From Cycas panzhihuaensis (lineage: Eukaryota > Cycadophyta), in NCBI GenBank assembly GCA_023213395.1, contig CM041465.1, forward strand, positions 186,193,741-186,257,740: a stretch of 64,000 nucleotides of DNA, in the 5' to 3' direction. The notes beneath the pieces were generated by a model. The model was not told the DNA's origin. It searched no databases and saw only the letters and a list, made by a program, of their open reading frames with translations. Position 1 is the stretch's first letter. Each line of letters starts with the position of its first letter. The position numbers were made by a program, and so were the translations under genes. Positions 1-12,079 of the stretch are shown here, one piece after another.

Positions 1-2302
1 CTGTACTCTTATTGAAATGACTCGTTGCATGTTACATGCAAAGAATCTAGATTTAAAATTATGGGTAGAAGTAATTAACTACTCTAATTATTTATTAAAT
101 TGTTTACCTAGTAAATGTTTATAGAACGTTACTCCAAAATAAAAATGGTCTGGAAGAAAATCATCTGTCAATCATTTACAAATCTTTGGCAGTATTGCGT
201 GGGGACATATCCCTCACGAAAAACATAAAAAATTAGACAAAAAAAGTCAAAAATACATCTTCGTTAGCTACAACAAAGAGAGTAAAGTTTATAGACTCTT
301 AGATCCAATCACGCATCACATTTCTATTTTGCGTGATGTAATATTTGATGAAGAAGGATCCTCTTTAACATCTACTTATGTAGAACTTCCTGTTAAAAAT
401 TTGTTAACCAACACTTATTTGGTTGACCCTTCTGATAAACAAGCTGATTTAGAAGTTATAGAATCTTTATCAACTCAAGTCCAAAATTGGACTCTATTTG
501 AACCCACTAAAATAGATCCTTCCCTTTAGGCTAGTTTATCAAATCAACCTGCATCTTCAGATACAGTTACTCATAAGCAACCTGTTTAGGCAACCAAAAT
601 GCTTGCTGATGCTGGATCTGATGTAGGTAATCCTACTGATTCCAGATGCACACGTGCACAAAAACTACATGCTAATTTTTCTTTGATGGCAAAAATAATG
701 GACAACAATGATCCCAAAATATTTAAACAAGCTAGCAACAATCCTATATAGTAGGATGCTATACAAACTGAATTTGATGTCTTAATTAAAAATTTAACCT
801 AGGATCTTGTTTCTCTCCCACCTGGGAAAAATGTCGTCGACTGTAAATGGGTCTATAGAACTAAATATAACTCAATAGGCGCAGTGAAAAAATATAAAGC
901 TCACCTTGTTGCAAAAGGATTTTCTCAAATAGATAGCATTGATTATAATGAAACCTTTACCCCTATTGCAAAGATGAATATAATCAAGAGAATTATTGCT
1001 CTTGCAACCAAATTTAGTTGGGAAATCCACCAAATAGATGTTAAGAGTGCTTTCTTGAATGGCGATATCAAAGAAGAGATCTATATGTCTCAGTCATCTG
1101 GATTTATTGAAAATCTTAATTTAGTTTGCAAACTTAAAAAATCTATTTACGGTTTAAAACAAGCTCCTCGAGCTTGGTATACTAAAGTTGATGATTATTT
1201 AATTCACATTAGATATACTAGATGTATTAGTGATCCAAATCTTTATTTTAAACATGAAAATGAAAATCTTACTATTCTAATCCTCTATGTTGATGACATT
1301 ATTATTACTAGATCATCAACTCATAATATTCATTATCTAAAATCTACTTTAATGAATAAATTTGAAATGACTGATTTAAGTCTATTACATTACTTTCTTG
1401 GTTTACAAGTTTATCAAAATCATTCAAATATAACAATATCTCAACCTAAGTATATTTTAGACTTAATTTAGCGGTTTAACATGGAAAATGCTAAACCCAT
1501 ATCAAATCCATTACAATCAGGAGTTAAACTATCTACTAATTGTCCAACTCTGTTATGTGATCTAACTATATATAGACAACTGATTGGTAGTCTAATTTAT
1601 CTAACATACACCTGCCCTGATATTTCTTATGCTGTTACTTTATGTTCTCGTTATATGCAACAACCACATGAATCTCACTAAAAAGCCATTAAACGTATCT
1701 TACATTATCTAAAGTATATTGTGTTTTATGGTTTAACTTATAATTTTTATAGTAAACCACTAACGTTAATTGGATATATTGATTCTGATTGGGCAGGTGA
1801 TATATCTGTTCATAAATTTACTTCAAGTTATGTATTTTTTATAGATTCATCACCTATTATTTGGTCTAGTAAAAAAATACAGGTATTTATTTTATCAACG
1901 ATTGAAGCCGAATATCGAGTATTAGTTGAAGCTGGTAAAGAAGCACTATGGCTTAAATCACTACTAAATAAAATTAGTCTATCTCTAAACTCTTCAATTG
2001 AAATTAAAATTGATAATCAAGGTGTAATTGCTATAACTACAAATCTAGTTTCTCATTTTAAGACTAAGCATATTAAATTACATCAGTATTTTATTCACAA
2101 TTTAGTTACTAATAATCTTGTTTCTCTGTCTTATTGTTTAACAGATTTACAGATTGTTGACATTCTTACAAAGTCTTTAACTAGACCAAAGTTTTTAAAT
2201 CTCAGAGATTTATTGCAGATAAAAGAAGTCTCTATTAAAGGGGGATCACCTTGATAAAGCTCTTATTTTCTATCCAATACAAAAGTTTACATTAAAAGGG
2301 GA
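1..2302 (+). pseudogene. Ty1/copia element F1, 3' half of pol (integrase C-term, RT, RNase H)
   Basis: This is the 3' half of a copia polyprotein, cut by the window edge. Positions 1-350 read as the end of the integrase core and the conserved GYNKES-type C-terminal segment. The RT starts near 780 (AHLVAKGFSQ at about 901, [15 protein letters not shown] at about 1027, YGLKQAPRAWY at about 1150) and keeps the LYVDDIIIT catalytic motif at about 1287. The RNase H domain covers roughly 1690-2254 and ends in a DIxTKSLTRPKF tail. The reading frame is broken by stops, mainly TAG where Gln or Trp is expected (near 528, 588, 750-754, 801, 1471). A polypurine tract at 2291-2302 leads straight into the LTR. 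The protein is not functional. Family assignment is firm; the missing 5' half lies outside the window. Confidence 0.9.
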
Positions 2303-2751
2303 TGTTATGATGTTAGATAATATAATATAAACTTTATGTTTCTTTATGTTATTATTTTTTCACATGTCTAATATGTAATTTAAGTGATTATAATGTTTTT
2401 AAACTTAGATTTATATTAATTAATTTGTGGATGGTCGTTGAAATGCAGAACTGCATTCCAGCAAACCTCCGTTATATTTATTCATCTCCTAAATTCATGG
2501 AGATGGTTCTAGGAATTTAGGAGGGCTGTCCAAATGTCTGTTTAAAGGTTGGTTTCAGGTGTTGGTGGTTTTGTATAGTAGTTTCAATTCTTTATTAATA
2601 AAATTAGCTTTATGAGGTGGTTTTTCTTCCCTAGAAGGGGTTTTCCACCTGTCAATTGACGTATACTTATGTAGTGTTATTTTCTAGTTATTTCTTGCTT
2701 ACATTGATCCTATTAATGCTATACTTGTGCCTCTCCTCTCACACCTTTAAT
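2303..2751 (+). repeat. 3' LTR of copia F1
   Basis: The LTR begins with TGTTATGATG directly after the F1 polypurine tract. It aligns along its length with the LTR of F2 at 6244-6742, sharing for example the block GAGGTGGTTTTTCTTCCC. The right end is uncertain because the two copies diverge there. CTCTCACA near 2744-2751 is a plausible TG...CA terminus. No matching 5' LTR is in the window. Confidence 0.7.
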
Positions 2752-2887
2752 GAAGCTATAAAAGTAATTACTTATAAAATGCTAATGATGCAAAAATTTT
2801 CCTAGAGATTTTATAAGTAGTAATATTCGTTGTGAGGTTAAATACGTATGCAATAATTAGTTTCACAAGATTGGATCTATTTGATAA

Positions 2888-3214
2888 TTACTTCCATGAA
2901 TATACCTTAACATGGCTATCTCCCATTATTGGCACTTTTTTCATGAGAATCCATTGAATGTTTTTCAATGCTTGACTATGATGATAAGAGGCATAGAAAA
3001 TCCCCTACAATCAACATTTGTTCATTTGTACTTGACTCATTGTGTAAGGGCATCAATTCCATTAGAAATAGGTTTTTTCATCATAGGTATTAATGACTAT
3101 ATTACTCTAATACCAAGTGAAAGAAGTGGCATTCATGTCAGCTTCAACCCAAGATCAAATCATAAGAAGAACATAAAGAAAAAAGTAATAATAAAGATGA
3201 GGAGGTTAAACTAA
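2888..3214 (+). pseudogene. possible captured exon, VPS35L (UPF0505)-like
   Basis: An open stretch of about 100 codons lies in the spacer between F1 and F2 and does not look like any retrotransposon domain. The central part (HYWHFFHENPLNVFQC, then RGIENPL, then a YL pair about ten residues on) resembles, from memory, the helical-repeat region of the VPS35L/C16orf62 endosomal sorting protein, where a similar RGI.NPL....YL pattern occurs. The last 25 residues turn Lys-rich and look non-coding. There is no convincing start, promoter or splice context, so it would be one exon or gene scrap. The assignment is tentative; a chance open frame remains possible. Confidence 0.35.
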
Positions 3215-3800
3215 TTAAGCCTCCAAAATCAATCTCTTCAATATTTATTTATACCATCATTATATTACATTGAATACTTCCTCATATATATACAAAATAA
3301 AAAGTTATGAGAGAGGAATGAGGGTATGTAAAGGGTTGATCATGCAAGGTGACATTTGGTACCTTGTATGATCAACATACATGTGCATTATAATGAGTAA
3401 TTATGTGTTCCACCTCCTATTACACAAAATGTTTATACTATTCAATTACCTCCATCATCATCATATACACTTAGTATTTCATTCACACCCCTACCTCTAC
3501 TTAAACTTTCTATGTATTTTATTGGAATAGGAATAAATGTTAAAGTTATGTTTGTAAAGTCATGTTTAATTGACATTGAGGAGCAACTAAAATATAATTC
3601 TTAATGGGATGTTATGAAATCTAATTTGAAATCTTTGACATTGGTGAAATAATTAAGATGGAATTATTTTAGTTTTGGGAGCTATAACCTAAGTTTAATC
3701 CTAGTCTTTTAGATTTAAATACCCTAAAAGGAACCAATTCAAAACATTAAACATGAGTTTCTGGTAGAATTAGTTTACTATCATAAAATTAGATTTTCAT
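3215..3800. other. AT-rich spacer between F1 and F2
   Basis: I recognise no coding or RNA gene here. The one structured item is a hairpin at 3335-3376. The 5' end of F2 homology blurs in around 3800. Confidence 0.5.
3335..3376. repeat. short perfect-looking hairpin
   Basis: The 16-base arms GTTGATCATGCAAGGT (3335-3350) and ACCTTGTATGATCAAC (3361-3376) are inverted complements with one mismatch around a 10-base loop. There is no adjoining coding feature and the function is unknown. Confidence 0.6.
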
Positions 3801-6243
3801 TTATTAGGAATGACTCTCTATAATCATAATGCCAAAGAATACTTAAGTTAAAAATTTAGTTCCATCTGTAAGAAGAACGGAATTCAATTTCAGCATTCTA
3901 TTGCATACACTCATCAGCAAAACGGTGTTGCTGAACACAAGAACCATACTCTTGTTGAAACGACACATTACATATTACATGCAAAAAACATTGATTTAAA
4001 GTTGTGGGCAGAAGCAATAAACTACTCCAACTATCTTCTAAACCACTTACCTAGTAAATACTTACAAAACATTACTTCAGAATAAAAGTAGTCTAGAAGA
4101 AAACTCTGAGTTAATCATCTACGATTCTTTGGAAGTATTGCATAGGGATACATTCCTGAAGAAAAATACAAAAAACTAGATCCTAAAAGTTAGAAGTATA
4201 TCTTCGTTGGATACAGCGAAGAAAGTAAAGCTTATAGACTTTTGGATCCACTCACATATCAAATTTTAATTTTGCGTGACGTAATATTTGATGAAGAAGG
4301 ATCTTCTTCAACCGCTACTTATGTAGAACTTCCAGTTGAAAATCTGTTAACAAACACCTATTTGGTTGACCTTTTCGATAAACAAGTTGACCCTGAAATT
4401 ATAGAATCTTTATCTACTTAAGTTCAGAATTGGACTCTATCTTAACCAACTAGAATAGATTCTTCTTCTCAAGCTAGCTCCTCAGCTCAACCTGTAACTA
4501 TATAAACTGTTACTAACAAACAGCCCGTATGGAAAAAGAAAACACTTTTAAACACTAGATTTGATGTACGTAATCCTTCAGATACCAGGCAAACACGTGC
4601 CCAAAATTACATGCTAACTATACTTTAAAGGCCAAAATAATAGACAACAATGATCCTAAAATCTTTAAACAAGTCAGCAACAATCCTGTATGGTAAGAAG
4701 CTATGCAAGTTGAATTTCATGTTTTAAATAAAAAATTAAATTGGGATCTTATACCACTCCCATCGGGAAAAAATGTAGTTGATTGTAAATAAGTTTACAA
4801 AACTAAATACAACTCAATAGGTACAGTTGAAAAGTATAAAGCTCGCCTAGTCGTAAAAGGATTTTCTCAAATTGATGGCATAGATTATAATGAAATCTTT
4901 ACACCTGTTGCAAAGATGAATACCATAAAAATAATTATTGCTCTAGCAACCAAATTTGGTTGAGAAATCCATCAAATAGATGTAAAGAGCGCATTTCTGA
5001 ATGGTGATCTTAAAGAAGAGATCTACATGTCTCAACCGCCTAGTTTTATTAACAATCCTAATATAGTTTTTAAATTAAAGAAATCAATTTATGGATTAAA
5101 ATAAGCTTATCGAGCTTGGTACACAAAAGTTTATGATTATTTAATTCAAATTGGATATATTAGATGTATTAGTGATCTAAATCTTTATTTCAAATGTGAA
5201 AATGAAAATATTACTATTTTAATCTTGCATGTTGATGATATTATCATCACTGGATCATTAACTAATAACATTAATTACTTAAAAACTACTTTAATGAATA
5301 AATTTGGAATGACCGATCTAGGCCTCCTGCATTATTTTCTTGGATTACAAATTTATCAACATGATTTAAAAATAACTATATCCCAACCAAAATATGTTTT
5401 AGACTTAATTAAATGGTTTAACATAAAAAATGCTAAACCTATTTCTAATCCGTTACAATCAGGAGTAAAACTATCCACTGATTATTCCATACCTTTGTAT
5501 GATCTAACCTTATATAGGTAACTTATTGATAGCCTTATTTATTTAACTTATACCCACCCTGATATATCTTATGTTGTTGCTTTATGTTTATGCTATATGC
5601 AAAAGTCACATGAATCACATTAGAAAGTTGCTAAACGTATACTTCGATATCTTAAAAACACTGCTTTTTATGGACTAACTTATTATTCTTGCAGTAAACC
5701 TTTAACTTTAACCGGGTATACTGATTCAGATTGGGCAGACGACACAAATGATCGTAAGTCTACATCAGGTTATGTATTTTTTCTAGATTCTTCACCCATT
5801 ACTTTGTCTAGTAAAAAAATGCAGGCATTAGCTTGATCAATGACTGAAGCTGAATATCGAGCACTTATTAAAGCTAGCAAAGAAGCACTTTGGCTCAAAT
5901 CTCTTCTAAATGAAATTGGTATATCTCTTAACTCTTTTATAGAACTGAAATTTGATAATCAAGGTGCTATTGCTATTGCTACAAATATAGTTGTACATTT
6001 TAGAACTAAACATATATAATTACATTAGCATTTTATTTGTAATCTTGTTACTGATAATATTGTTCATTTGTCTTATTGTCATATAGATCTACAAATTGCT
6101 GATATACTTACCAAGTCTTTGACTGAAGTCAAGTTTTTAAACTTGTGAGATTTGTTAAAGATAAAAGAAGTCTCCATCAAAGGGTGATCAACGTGATGAA
6201 TACCTTCTTTTTCTATATTATAAAAGCTAACATTAAAGGGGGA
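3801..6243 (+). pseudogene. Ty1/copia element F2, 5'-truncated pol remnant
   Basis: This is a second copy of the F family, starting inside the integrase core (HQQNGVAEHKNHTLVE near 3930). It continues through the integrase C-terminus (RDVIFDEEGSS near 4276) and the RT ([15 protein letters not shown] near 4970, HVDDIIITGS at 5228). It ends with RNase H, including DSDWADDTNDRKSTSGY near 5726. Gag, protease, the N-terminal integrase and the 5' LTR are missing. The RT motif is HVDD instead of YVDD. Many frames end in TAG or TAA at expected Gln/Trp codons. The polypurine tract AAAGGGGGA (6235-6243) precedes the LTR. Confidence 0.88.
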
Positions 6244-6742
6244 TGCTAGAATTATTAATATTAGTTTTATTTTATTATTACTTTATCTTTATGTCACATG
6301 TATAAATATAAATTTAAGTGATTCAAATGTTTAGTGTTAGAAGTTTATGTTATTATTTAATTATTATGTGAAGGTCATTGAATGCGTAACTGCCCATTTC
6401 AACGAACCTCTCTTGTTACAAATACCCTCTCCTAGATTCAAGAAGGTGGTTTCGAGAATCTAGGAGGTTGTCCAAAGCCTGTTTCAAAGGCTGGTTTGTT
6501 GTATTTAGAGGGTATTCTTATCAAGGTTCTATGTACAGTTTCTGATATTAATAAATTCTTAGCTTAGGAGGTGGTTTTTCTTCCCTATAAGGGGTTTTCC
6601 ACCTGGAAAAACCTATGTACATGTGCAATGTCTCTTTATCTATGTTTTCTTGACTTATTAATCCTGTCGCATTGTGCATGATACATATTCTGTCAATAAC
6701 TAACTAACCCAAATTCATCCTATATTAATATTAATTCTAACA
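6244..6742 (+). repeat. 3' LTR of copia F2
   Basis: This 499 bp LTR starts TGCTAGAATTATTAATATTA and ends TAATATTAATTCTAACA, an unusually long inverted terminal match. Orientation is set by homology with the F1 LTR and the plus-strand polypurine tract on the left. On its right it abuts the polypurine tract of minus-strand element E, so it sits exactly at E's internal/LTR boundary. Confidence 0.75.
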
Positions 6743-6882
6743 ACTCCCCCTTTTAATATTCACATCATTAGGTTTAATGCTAATAAAATATATGAATTTA
6801 TCAAACTTGTCTCTAGTTAATAGTTTGGTAAATATATCTACCAACTACTCTTATATGTATTTATATAGAAGTTTCGCCTCTT
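6743..6882 (-). pseudogene. Element E (copia): end of RNase H and polypurine tract, left of gypsy insertion
   Basis: On the minus strand this reads LVDIFTKLLTRDKFDKF, the conserved copia RNase H C-terminus, followed by a purine-rich tract (complement of ACTCCCCCTTTT at 6743-6754). The gypsy element interrupts the domain. Joining across the insertion to 38100 (after removing one CTCTT) restores a continuous RNase H reading, which confirms that both pieces belong to E. Confidence 0.85.
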
Positions 6883-7220
6883 TGTTGTACTTATTGCAAC
6901 TTGGTTAGTAACCATAGTAGTTAGTCATTAATTAAGTTTAATATCTAGTTGGTCTTTAAATAATTGATAAGAGATATCAAAAGGTACTTTGCAAGAGATA
7001 TGGAAAGGTGGGAACTCATTCAAACAACTACATACCACTTGTATAATTTCTCCCATTCTTATAATTAATCATTATATGTTATTAAATTCAATTAAATCTT
7101 CTCATTGAGAGATTTTGTCAAGTGCCTAATATGCACATAAAATACCTTTTTCATTATGTTTATATTGGATAATACCTAAAGTTGAACGTAAAGATAGTAG
7201 TAGATGCTCAGTCTATTATA
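6883..7220 (+). repeat. 5' LTR of the gypsy element
   Basis: It begins TGTTGTACTT and matches 37780-38094 over its whole length (for example GTTAGTAACCATAGTA and GTAAAGATAGTAGTA). The left TSD CTCTT is at 6878-6882. The right end decays (ATTATA where the 3' LTR has ACTACA). Confidence 0.85.
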
Positions 7221-7790
7221 AATTTTATTAGATTGGGACATATGATCTTACTTCATTACATGCTCAAAGAAGCATGCTTTCCCTCTAAACAGTAAGACTA
7301 TTATAACATTCCTATTTTCTTATATAGTACTTCTCTATTTTGTTATGTTATTCTTATATATATTTGCCCTCCTATCCATAGTATCATATAGGCCTGTATC
7401 TCCATTCATCATTATTATTGATCACATCCTCCATAGCCTTGTGATTAGTCTTCCGTCCCCTTTGTGTACCTACCAATAATAGTTTTTATAGCTTACCTTA
7501 GTTATAGTTTATTTTTATTGAATTTTTGCCAACCATAGTTTTACACCATCCATTTTGTCTATACTCCTACCAGTTGATACTCTCGTACCTATCTCTGTCT
7601 CTTCTATCCTCCTCTGATTAGATTCCCTATATACCACTCTCTAATTACATCTAGTAACCAACATGAGATCTTCACTTAGGAGCTATAAAATTTTCTTATA
7701 TAAGACTATAAGGAATAAATACAAAATAGTCTTTAGTTCTAGAGCTTCTATCAAGATCTATTAAAGCTACCACCGTTAAGTATCCAAAGC
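7221..7790 (+). other. gypsy 5' leader
   Basis: AT-rich untranslated leader between the LTR and gag. I cannot identify a clear primer-binding site after the LTR and see no other features. Confidence 0.6.
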
Positions 7791-8950
7791 GATCATGAAT
7801 GGACTATAGAGAGGACACTAATAAGGACATGTATAATCCCCTCGACACTATCAAACAATGGATAAAATAGACAAATGAGACTATTGATAAGCTCATCGCT
7901 AGGCAGTTTAAAGCTAACGATAAATCACATGACTCTTAACATAAAGCCAATAACACAAATAATCTATCATTGATCTAGTACAAGAAATAACTTATTATTC
8001 TAAATTTTAGCATTAAAAGCATAGTCAACTTTGATAAATGGATAGCTAAATTAAACACTACGTTTAAAGACCTCAATGCCATAGCCCTAGGTGGAAAGGT
8101 CCATTTTGTCATGGATCATATAGAAGGGCACCTATATATTTGGGTTAAAAAATGATATACCAATAAAGGATTCATTTTGTAGTATGACTTTATTAATGTC
8201 GTTTGAACTCGTATTGAAGGGCCTAATTCCACCCCCTACCAAGTCTAACTATCTCCAATATAAGTATAGACATATTTGTGATATGCTTAACCACTATTAC
8301 TCCTTTTTTCACATTGGTTAAATAAATCTCAAGGTCAAATTCCTAAACAAGGATGACCCAACTTCTAGTATATCTAAAGATATTTCATTTGGTAAGATAA
8401 GTAAATATTTTAAAGGATTAGAGTTCACCATCACCTTGGTGTAGGAAAATAATAAATAATGCCACAATTTCATGAGGCCATAGATAATGGATAAGCATTG
8501 ATATTCAATTTTAGGATATGTTAATTCTACATTAGAAATGAACTTGCTTATATAATACATAATATATTCTTTACCAAACTCAAGACTACTTTAATTGATA
8601 AAGTAGCTTCTCAATTTTACTAGCCAAATCTCATGCATGATATTAGCATGGAAGTCAAGATGTTCTAGCCTAAGTCTATAAACTGAGCTATACTCTTAGC
8701 TAAACAAGTTAAAATTAAACATCAAATACAAATTTCTCATCACATACCTCCTAGGTATTGTCCTAACTTTAATAGTTTCTTAGTAGCAACTACTTAACCA
8801 GGGGATACTAATAAGGCAATATCAAATGAAATTTACATGAAATGTGGTGACAAGTAGGTTATAGGACACCTCAAGGTTTGTTCTAAAAGAAACCATTTCT
8901 ACAAAGTCAAAGTTGACATGGATGAGGAAGAACCAAATATTCTAGATAAA
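7791..8950 (+). pseudogene. gypsy gag remnant
   Basis: Gag-like reading (FDKWIAKLNTTFKDLN near 8029; MDHIEGHLYIWVKK near 8111) resumes after a foreign reversed segment at about 8318-8575. It then ends in a zinc-knuckle remnant, CGDK.VIGHLKVC, near 8842-8880. Gag would form the virus-like particle core. Numerous stops (TAG, TAA, TGA) make it non-coding. The start codon cannot be placed with confidence. Confidence 0.7.
8318..8575 (-). pseudogene. reversed gypsy RNase H fragment inside gag
   Basis: On the minus strand an 80-codon open frame reads YISKFISNVELTYPKIEYQC followed by an HYLL...PLKYLL pattern. This is the typical core of a Ty3/gypsy RNase H domain (E/Y pair, KLRHYLL-like helix, DPLKYLL-like strand). 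It lies antisense in the middle of the plus-strand gag, so it is a foreign insertion, not part of this element's own gene order. Its ends are approximate, and no TSD is obvious. Confidence 0.75.
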
Positions 8951-8989
8951 GGAAATCCGCTTGAAGAGTAGCTAGTAATTGAGTGTGGC

Positions 8990-11066
8990 CAACTATCTAT
9001 TTCCTTAGCAGCTATTTTAGGAATATAACAACCCAACATAATTAAGTTACAAGGGTTCTTATAAAAATAAAAGGTGGTGATTCTTATTGATGTAGGCAAC
9101 ACACAGGACTTCATTGATACTAAGTTGGCTATTCACTTAGGTAACTATATTAATAAGACCAAAATATTTTGGATCATAGAACTTGGTGAAAGACAAATTA
9201 ATTATTATAGGGAACTTCCTAATTTAGAGCTATAAATGAATTCATTCTCCTTTTCATTAACTATTATGCTTTTTTGATTAGAACATTAGATATCATTTTG
9301 GGAGTTGAGTGGCTTTGAAATCTAGCGACCTTTGCACTAAATCACGATTAAAATTTTATCTATTTTCATTGGGAAGGGAAGCTATATTAATTTTTTGGAA
9401 TCACAACACCTAGCTCTAAAGTCATCTTAGTAGTAAAGATGGATAACTTACTTAACAAGGGACACGTAGGATTCATTTATTACCTCTTTTCTATTAAGGG
9501 TAGCATACTAGAAGAATCTCTAAAGCTAGACCAAACTCATGCCCTTCAAGATATTTTATGTCAATAAGAGTCAGTCTTTTGATCCCTACTAGTTGGACTT
9601 CCACCAGATCATGGTATGGAATATATTATAAAATCATATTAGGCAAAGGTCCAATCTCTGTTCACCCATATAGATATGGCCATAAGTAAAAGATAGAGAT
9701 CAAACGACTTACCGATGACCTATTAGAACTTGGAGCCATTAGTCATGGTAAAAGTCTATATGTAGCTTTATTTGTCTTAGCATGTAAGAAAGATGGGTCT
9801 TTTTGCCTTTGTGTTAACTCTCGGGCATTGAATATAAGTACGATAAAAAATAAATATCCCATTCTGAGAATGGATGATGTTGTTGATAAACTTTATAGTG
9901 TATTATTCTTCTAAAACATTGCTCTATAATTTGGGTATTACCTAATCCCTATCAAGATAATTAACTATGGCAATATAGCCTTTATAACACACCAAGGATT
10001 ATATGAATTCAAGGTCATGCCTTTTGGTCTCATAAATACTTTGCCCTTCTTGCACAAGTTTATCATGGTTTTCTTTAATGACATTTTAATTTACAACAAA
10101 AACTAGCAATAACAACTTAATCATCTAGATAAGGTGTTGGATATTCTAAGCTAGAATCACTTGTTTCCCAAGAAAGCCAAGTGCCATTTTGACCAATAAT
10201 CAATCAAATATTTGGGCCATGTTATTTTTATTCATTACGTTCAATTAGACCCTAATAAAATTTAAACCATTTTGGACTGGCCAATACCCAAAATAATCAT
10301 AACTCTCTAAGGATTCTTGGGACTTATAGGATTCTATAGGCACTATATCTAATACTACTCTTTCGTCATAATACCACTTATCAATCTTTGGAAAAATAAA
10401 ACCTTTCAATGGTTAGATTTAGTAGAGTAAGCTTTTCCTAACTTAAAGGTTACAATTACTTCTACCCCCTTTCTAGCAATGCCCAATTTTGCCAAACCAT
10501 TTGAATTATATTGTGATGTATTTGGAATTGGTATTAGTGTCATCCTTATACAAGAAAAGAGGCCCATAGCAATCAAGAGTAGGAAATTCAATCTTTGTGA
10601 ATAAACCTACTTAACTTACAACAAAGAAATGATGGACATCCTTCATGCCTTAAATAGATGACATTAGTACCTTTAAAGTGTATATAGACCATCACAACCT
10701 TAAGTATCTTCTTTAATAGTCAATCTTATTTAATTTAAAATAAAAATGGCTTTTAAAGATTCCAGACTTTGATTTTGACATTGTAGATAGGAAAGGGAAG
10801 GATAACATTATGGCTAATAGCTTATCTAGGAAATATGAATATTACTCTTATTATGTTATTTCTATAACACTTCCTAAATAGATTGATTAACTCCATGCCA
10901 ATTATAATAGTGATCTAATAATAACTGCTAGGCTACAAGAGTGCCTTTAGAGTAAGGCACTACCAAATTGGTCACTATATAGAAATACATTGTTATATAA
11001 AGATAAGATTTACCTACCTCCAACTTTAGTACTAAAAGAAAATATGCTCAAGGAGGGGCATGCCAC
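8990..11066 (+). pseudogene. gypsy pol: protease, RT, RNase H, start of integrase
   Basis: The protease motif reads LIDVGNTQDFIDT near 9084 (D-S-G-A-T changed to D-V-G-N-T). RT runs from about 9660 (KIEIKRLTDDLLELGAI) through SRALNISTIKNKYPILRMDD and MPFGLINTLPFLHKF at about 10018. The catalytic strand is VFFNDILIYNKN, in which the first Asp of DD has become Asn. RNase H follows from about 10430 (FAKPFELYCDVFGIGISVIL near 10489). At about 11040 the integrase zinc domain begins (LKEGHAT) and is cut by element A at the GCCAC target site. Several stops show it is inactive. Confidence 0.88.
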
Positions 11067-11448
11067 TATGAGAATAACAAGGTCTAAATATATGTGTCCT
11101 GATTCAATTATAATAATTATAATATTGATAAATAATCAATAAATTAAGAAAATAAGTAAGACATGATTATGCAATGGTACAGGTGAATTCACCATATTGT
11201 AGGCTCTCTCTCAGGCAGAACTTCACATTAATCAGAATCCAATATCTAAAGTACAAAGATGCGAGACAATATTTATAGTCATCCTCCAAGATTACAATGT
11301 AATAGGATAGGCCGGCTTAACAGCATAAGAGGTGGACCTGACCTAACTATCTAATATGATTAAATTATATCAAGGGTCTATTAATATATTATAAACATGA
11401 ATTTATATAAATGAGAAGAAATGGAGGAGGTATTGCAAAGTTTTAACA
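11067..11448 (-). repeat. 3' LTR of element A (left copy)
   Basis: 382 bp, nearly identical to the LTR at 17808-18191 and more diverged from 36126-36510. It ends TTTTAACA on the plus strand. It is followed by 61 bp of A internal sequence (11449-11509, polypurine tract complement and RNase H tail) before D begins. Confidence 0.88.
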
Positions 11449-11509
11449 CCCTCCGTTAATAGCAACTTTATTTCTTCAGATGCCAAGGTCAAATCTAAAC
11501 TATTCAAAC
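11449..11509 (-). pseudogene. stub of element A internal sequence (RNase H tail)
   Basis: 61 bp match 18192-18252 almost exactly (CCCTCC.TTAATAGCAACTT and onward). They contain the polypurine tract complement and the last RNase H codons. The stub stops at TTCAAAC, where element D begins. Confidence 0.85.
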
Positions 11510-12079
11510 TGTTGGAGTGTAATGTCATCACTCAACTCCCTCTTACCTACCAGGCTTGTGCACCTCAATTTAGACATGTGATGCTCAACATGTCAAGGTA
11601 AGTTAAGGTAAGTTGAGTTAGTTTCATTTGAGTTAAGTGAATATTATTTTATTGTTATTTTGAATTCAGGGGTTGAGGAGTTTCCCTCCTCCCTCAAAAC
11701 TATAAATGTTAATGGGTGTACAACCCTGGTGTCTTTAGACACCGCCTACCTTTGAGGAGATTTGTAATGCTCATTTATGCTACAATGGATTGAACAATAA
11801 AGCTTTCATGTGCTTATGCTATTATGATGGTGATACATTGATGTATTGATGCAATATTGGTTTATGGTTATTTGATATATGTTCCGACCTGTTCTCCTGC
11901 TAGTTTATATTCCTTCATTTGGTATCAGAGCATAGTCCTGCAAACATTATTTCCTTCATTTGGCATTAGAGCATAGTCTGGTTATATATTTTCCATCATT
12001 TGGTATCAGAGCATAGTCCTGCAAACATTATTTCCTTCATTTGGTATTAGAGCATAGTCTGGCTATATATTTTCCATCA
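11510..12079 (+). repeat. 5' LTR of D with internal primer-binding-site array
   Basis: 570 bp, TGTTGGAGTG ... TTTTCCATCA. A TATA-like CTATAAATG occurs near 11700. The last 160 bp contain four copies of TGGTATCAGAGC-like sequence at 11920, 11961, 12001 and 12042, spaced 40-41 bp and alternating two unit types. Confidence 0.85.

Noticed and set aside
3335-3376. MITE or transcription terminator
   Set aside because: Only a 16-base inverted repeat with no TSD and no adjoining gene; kept as a simple hairpin.
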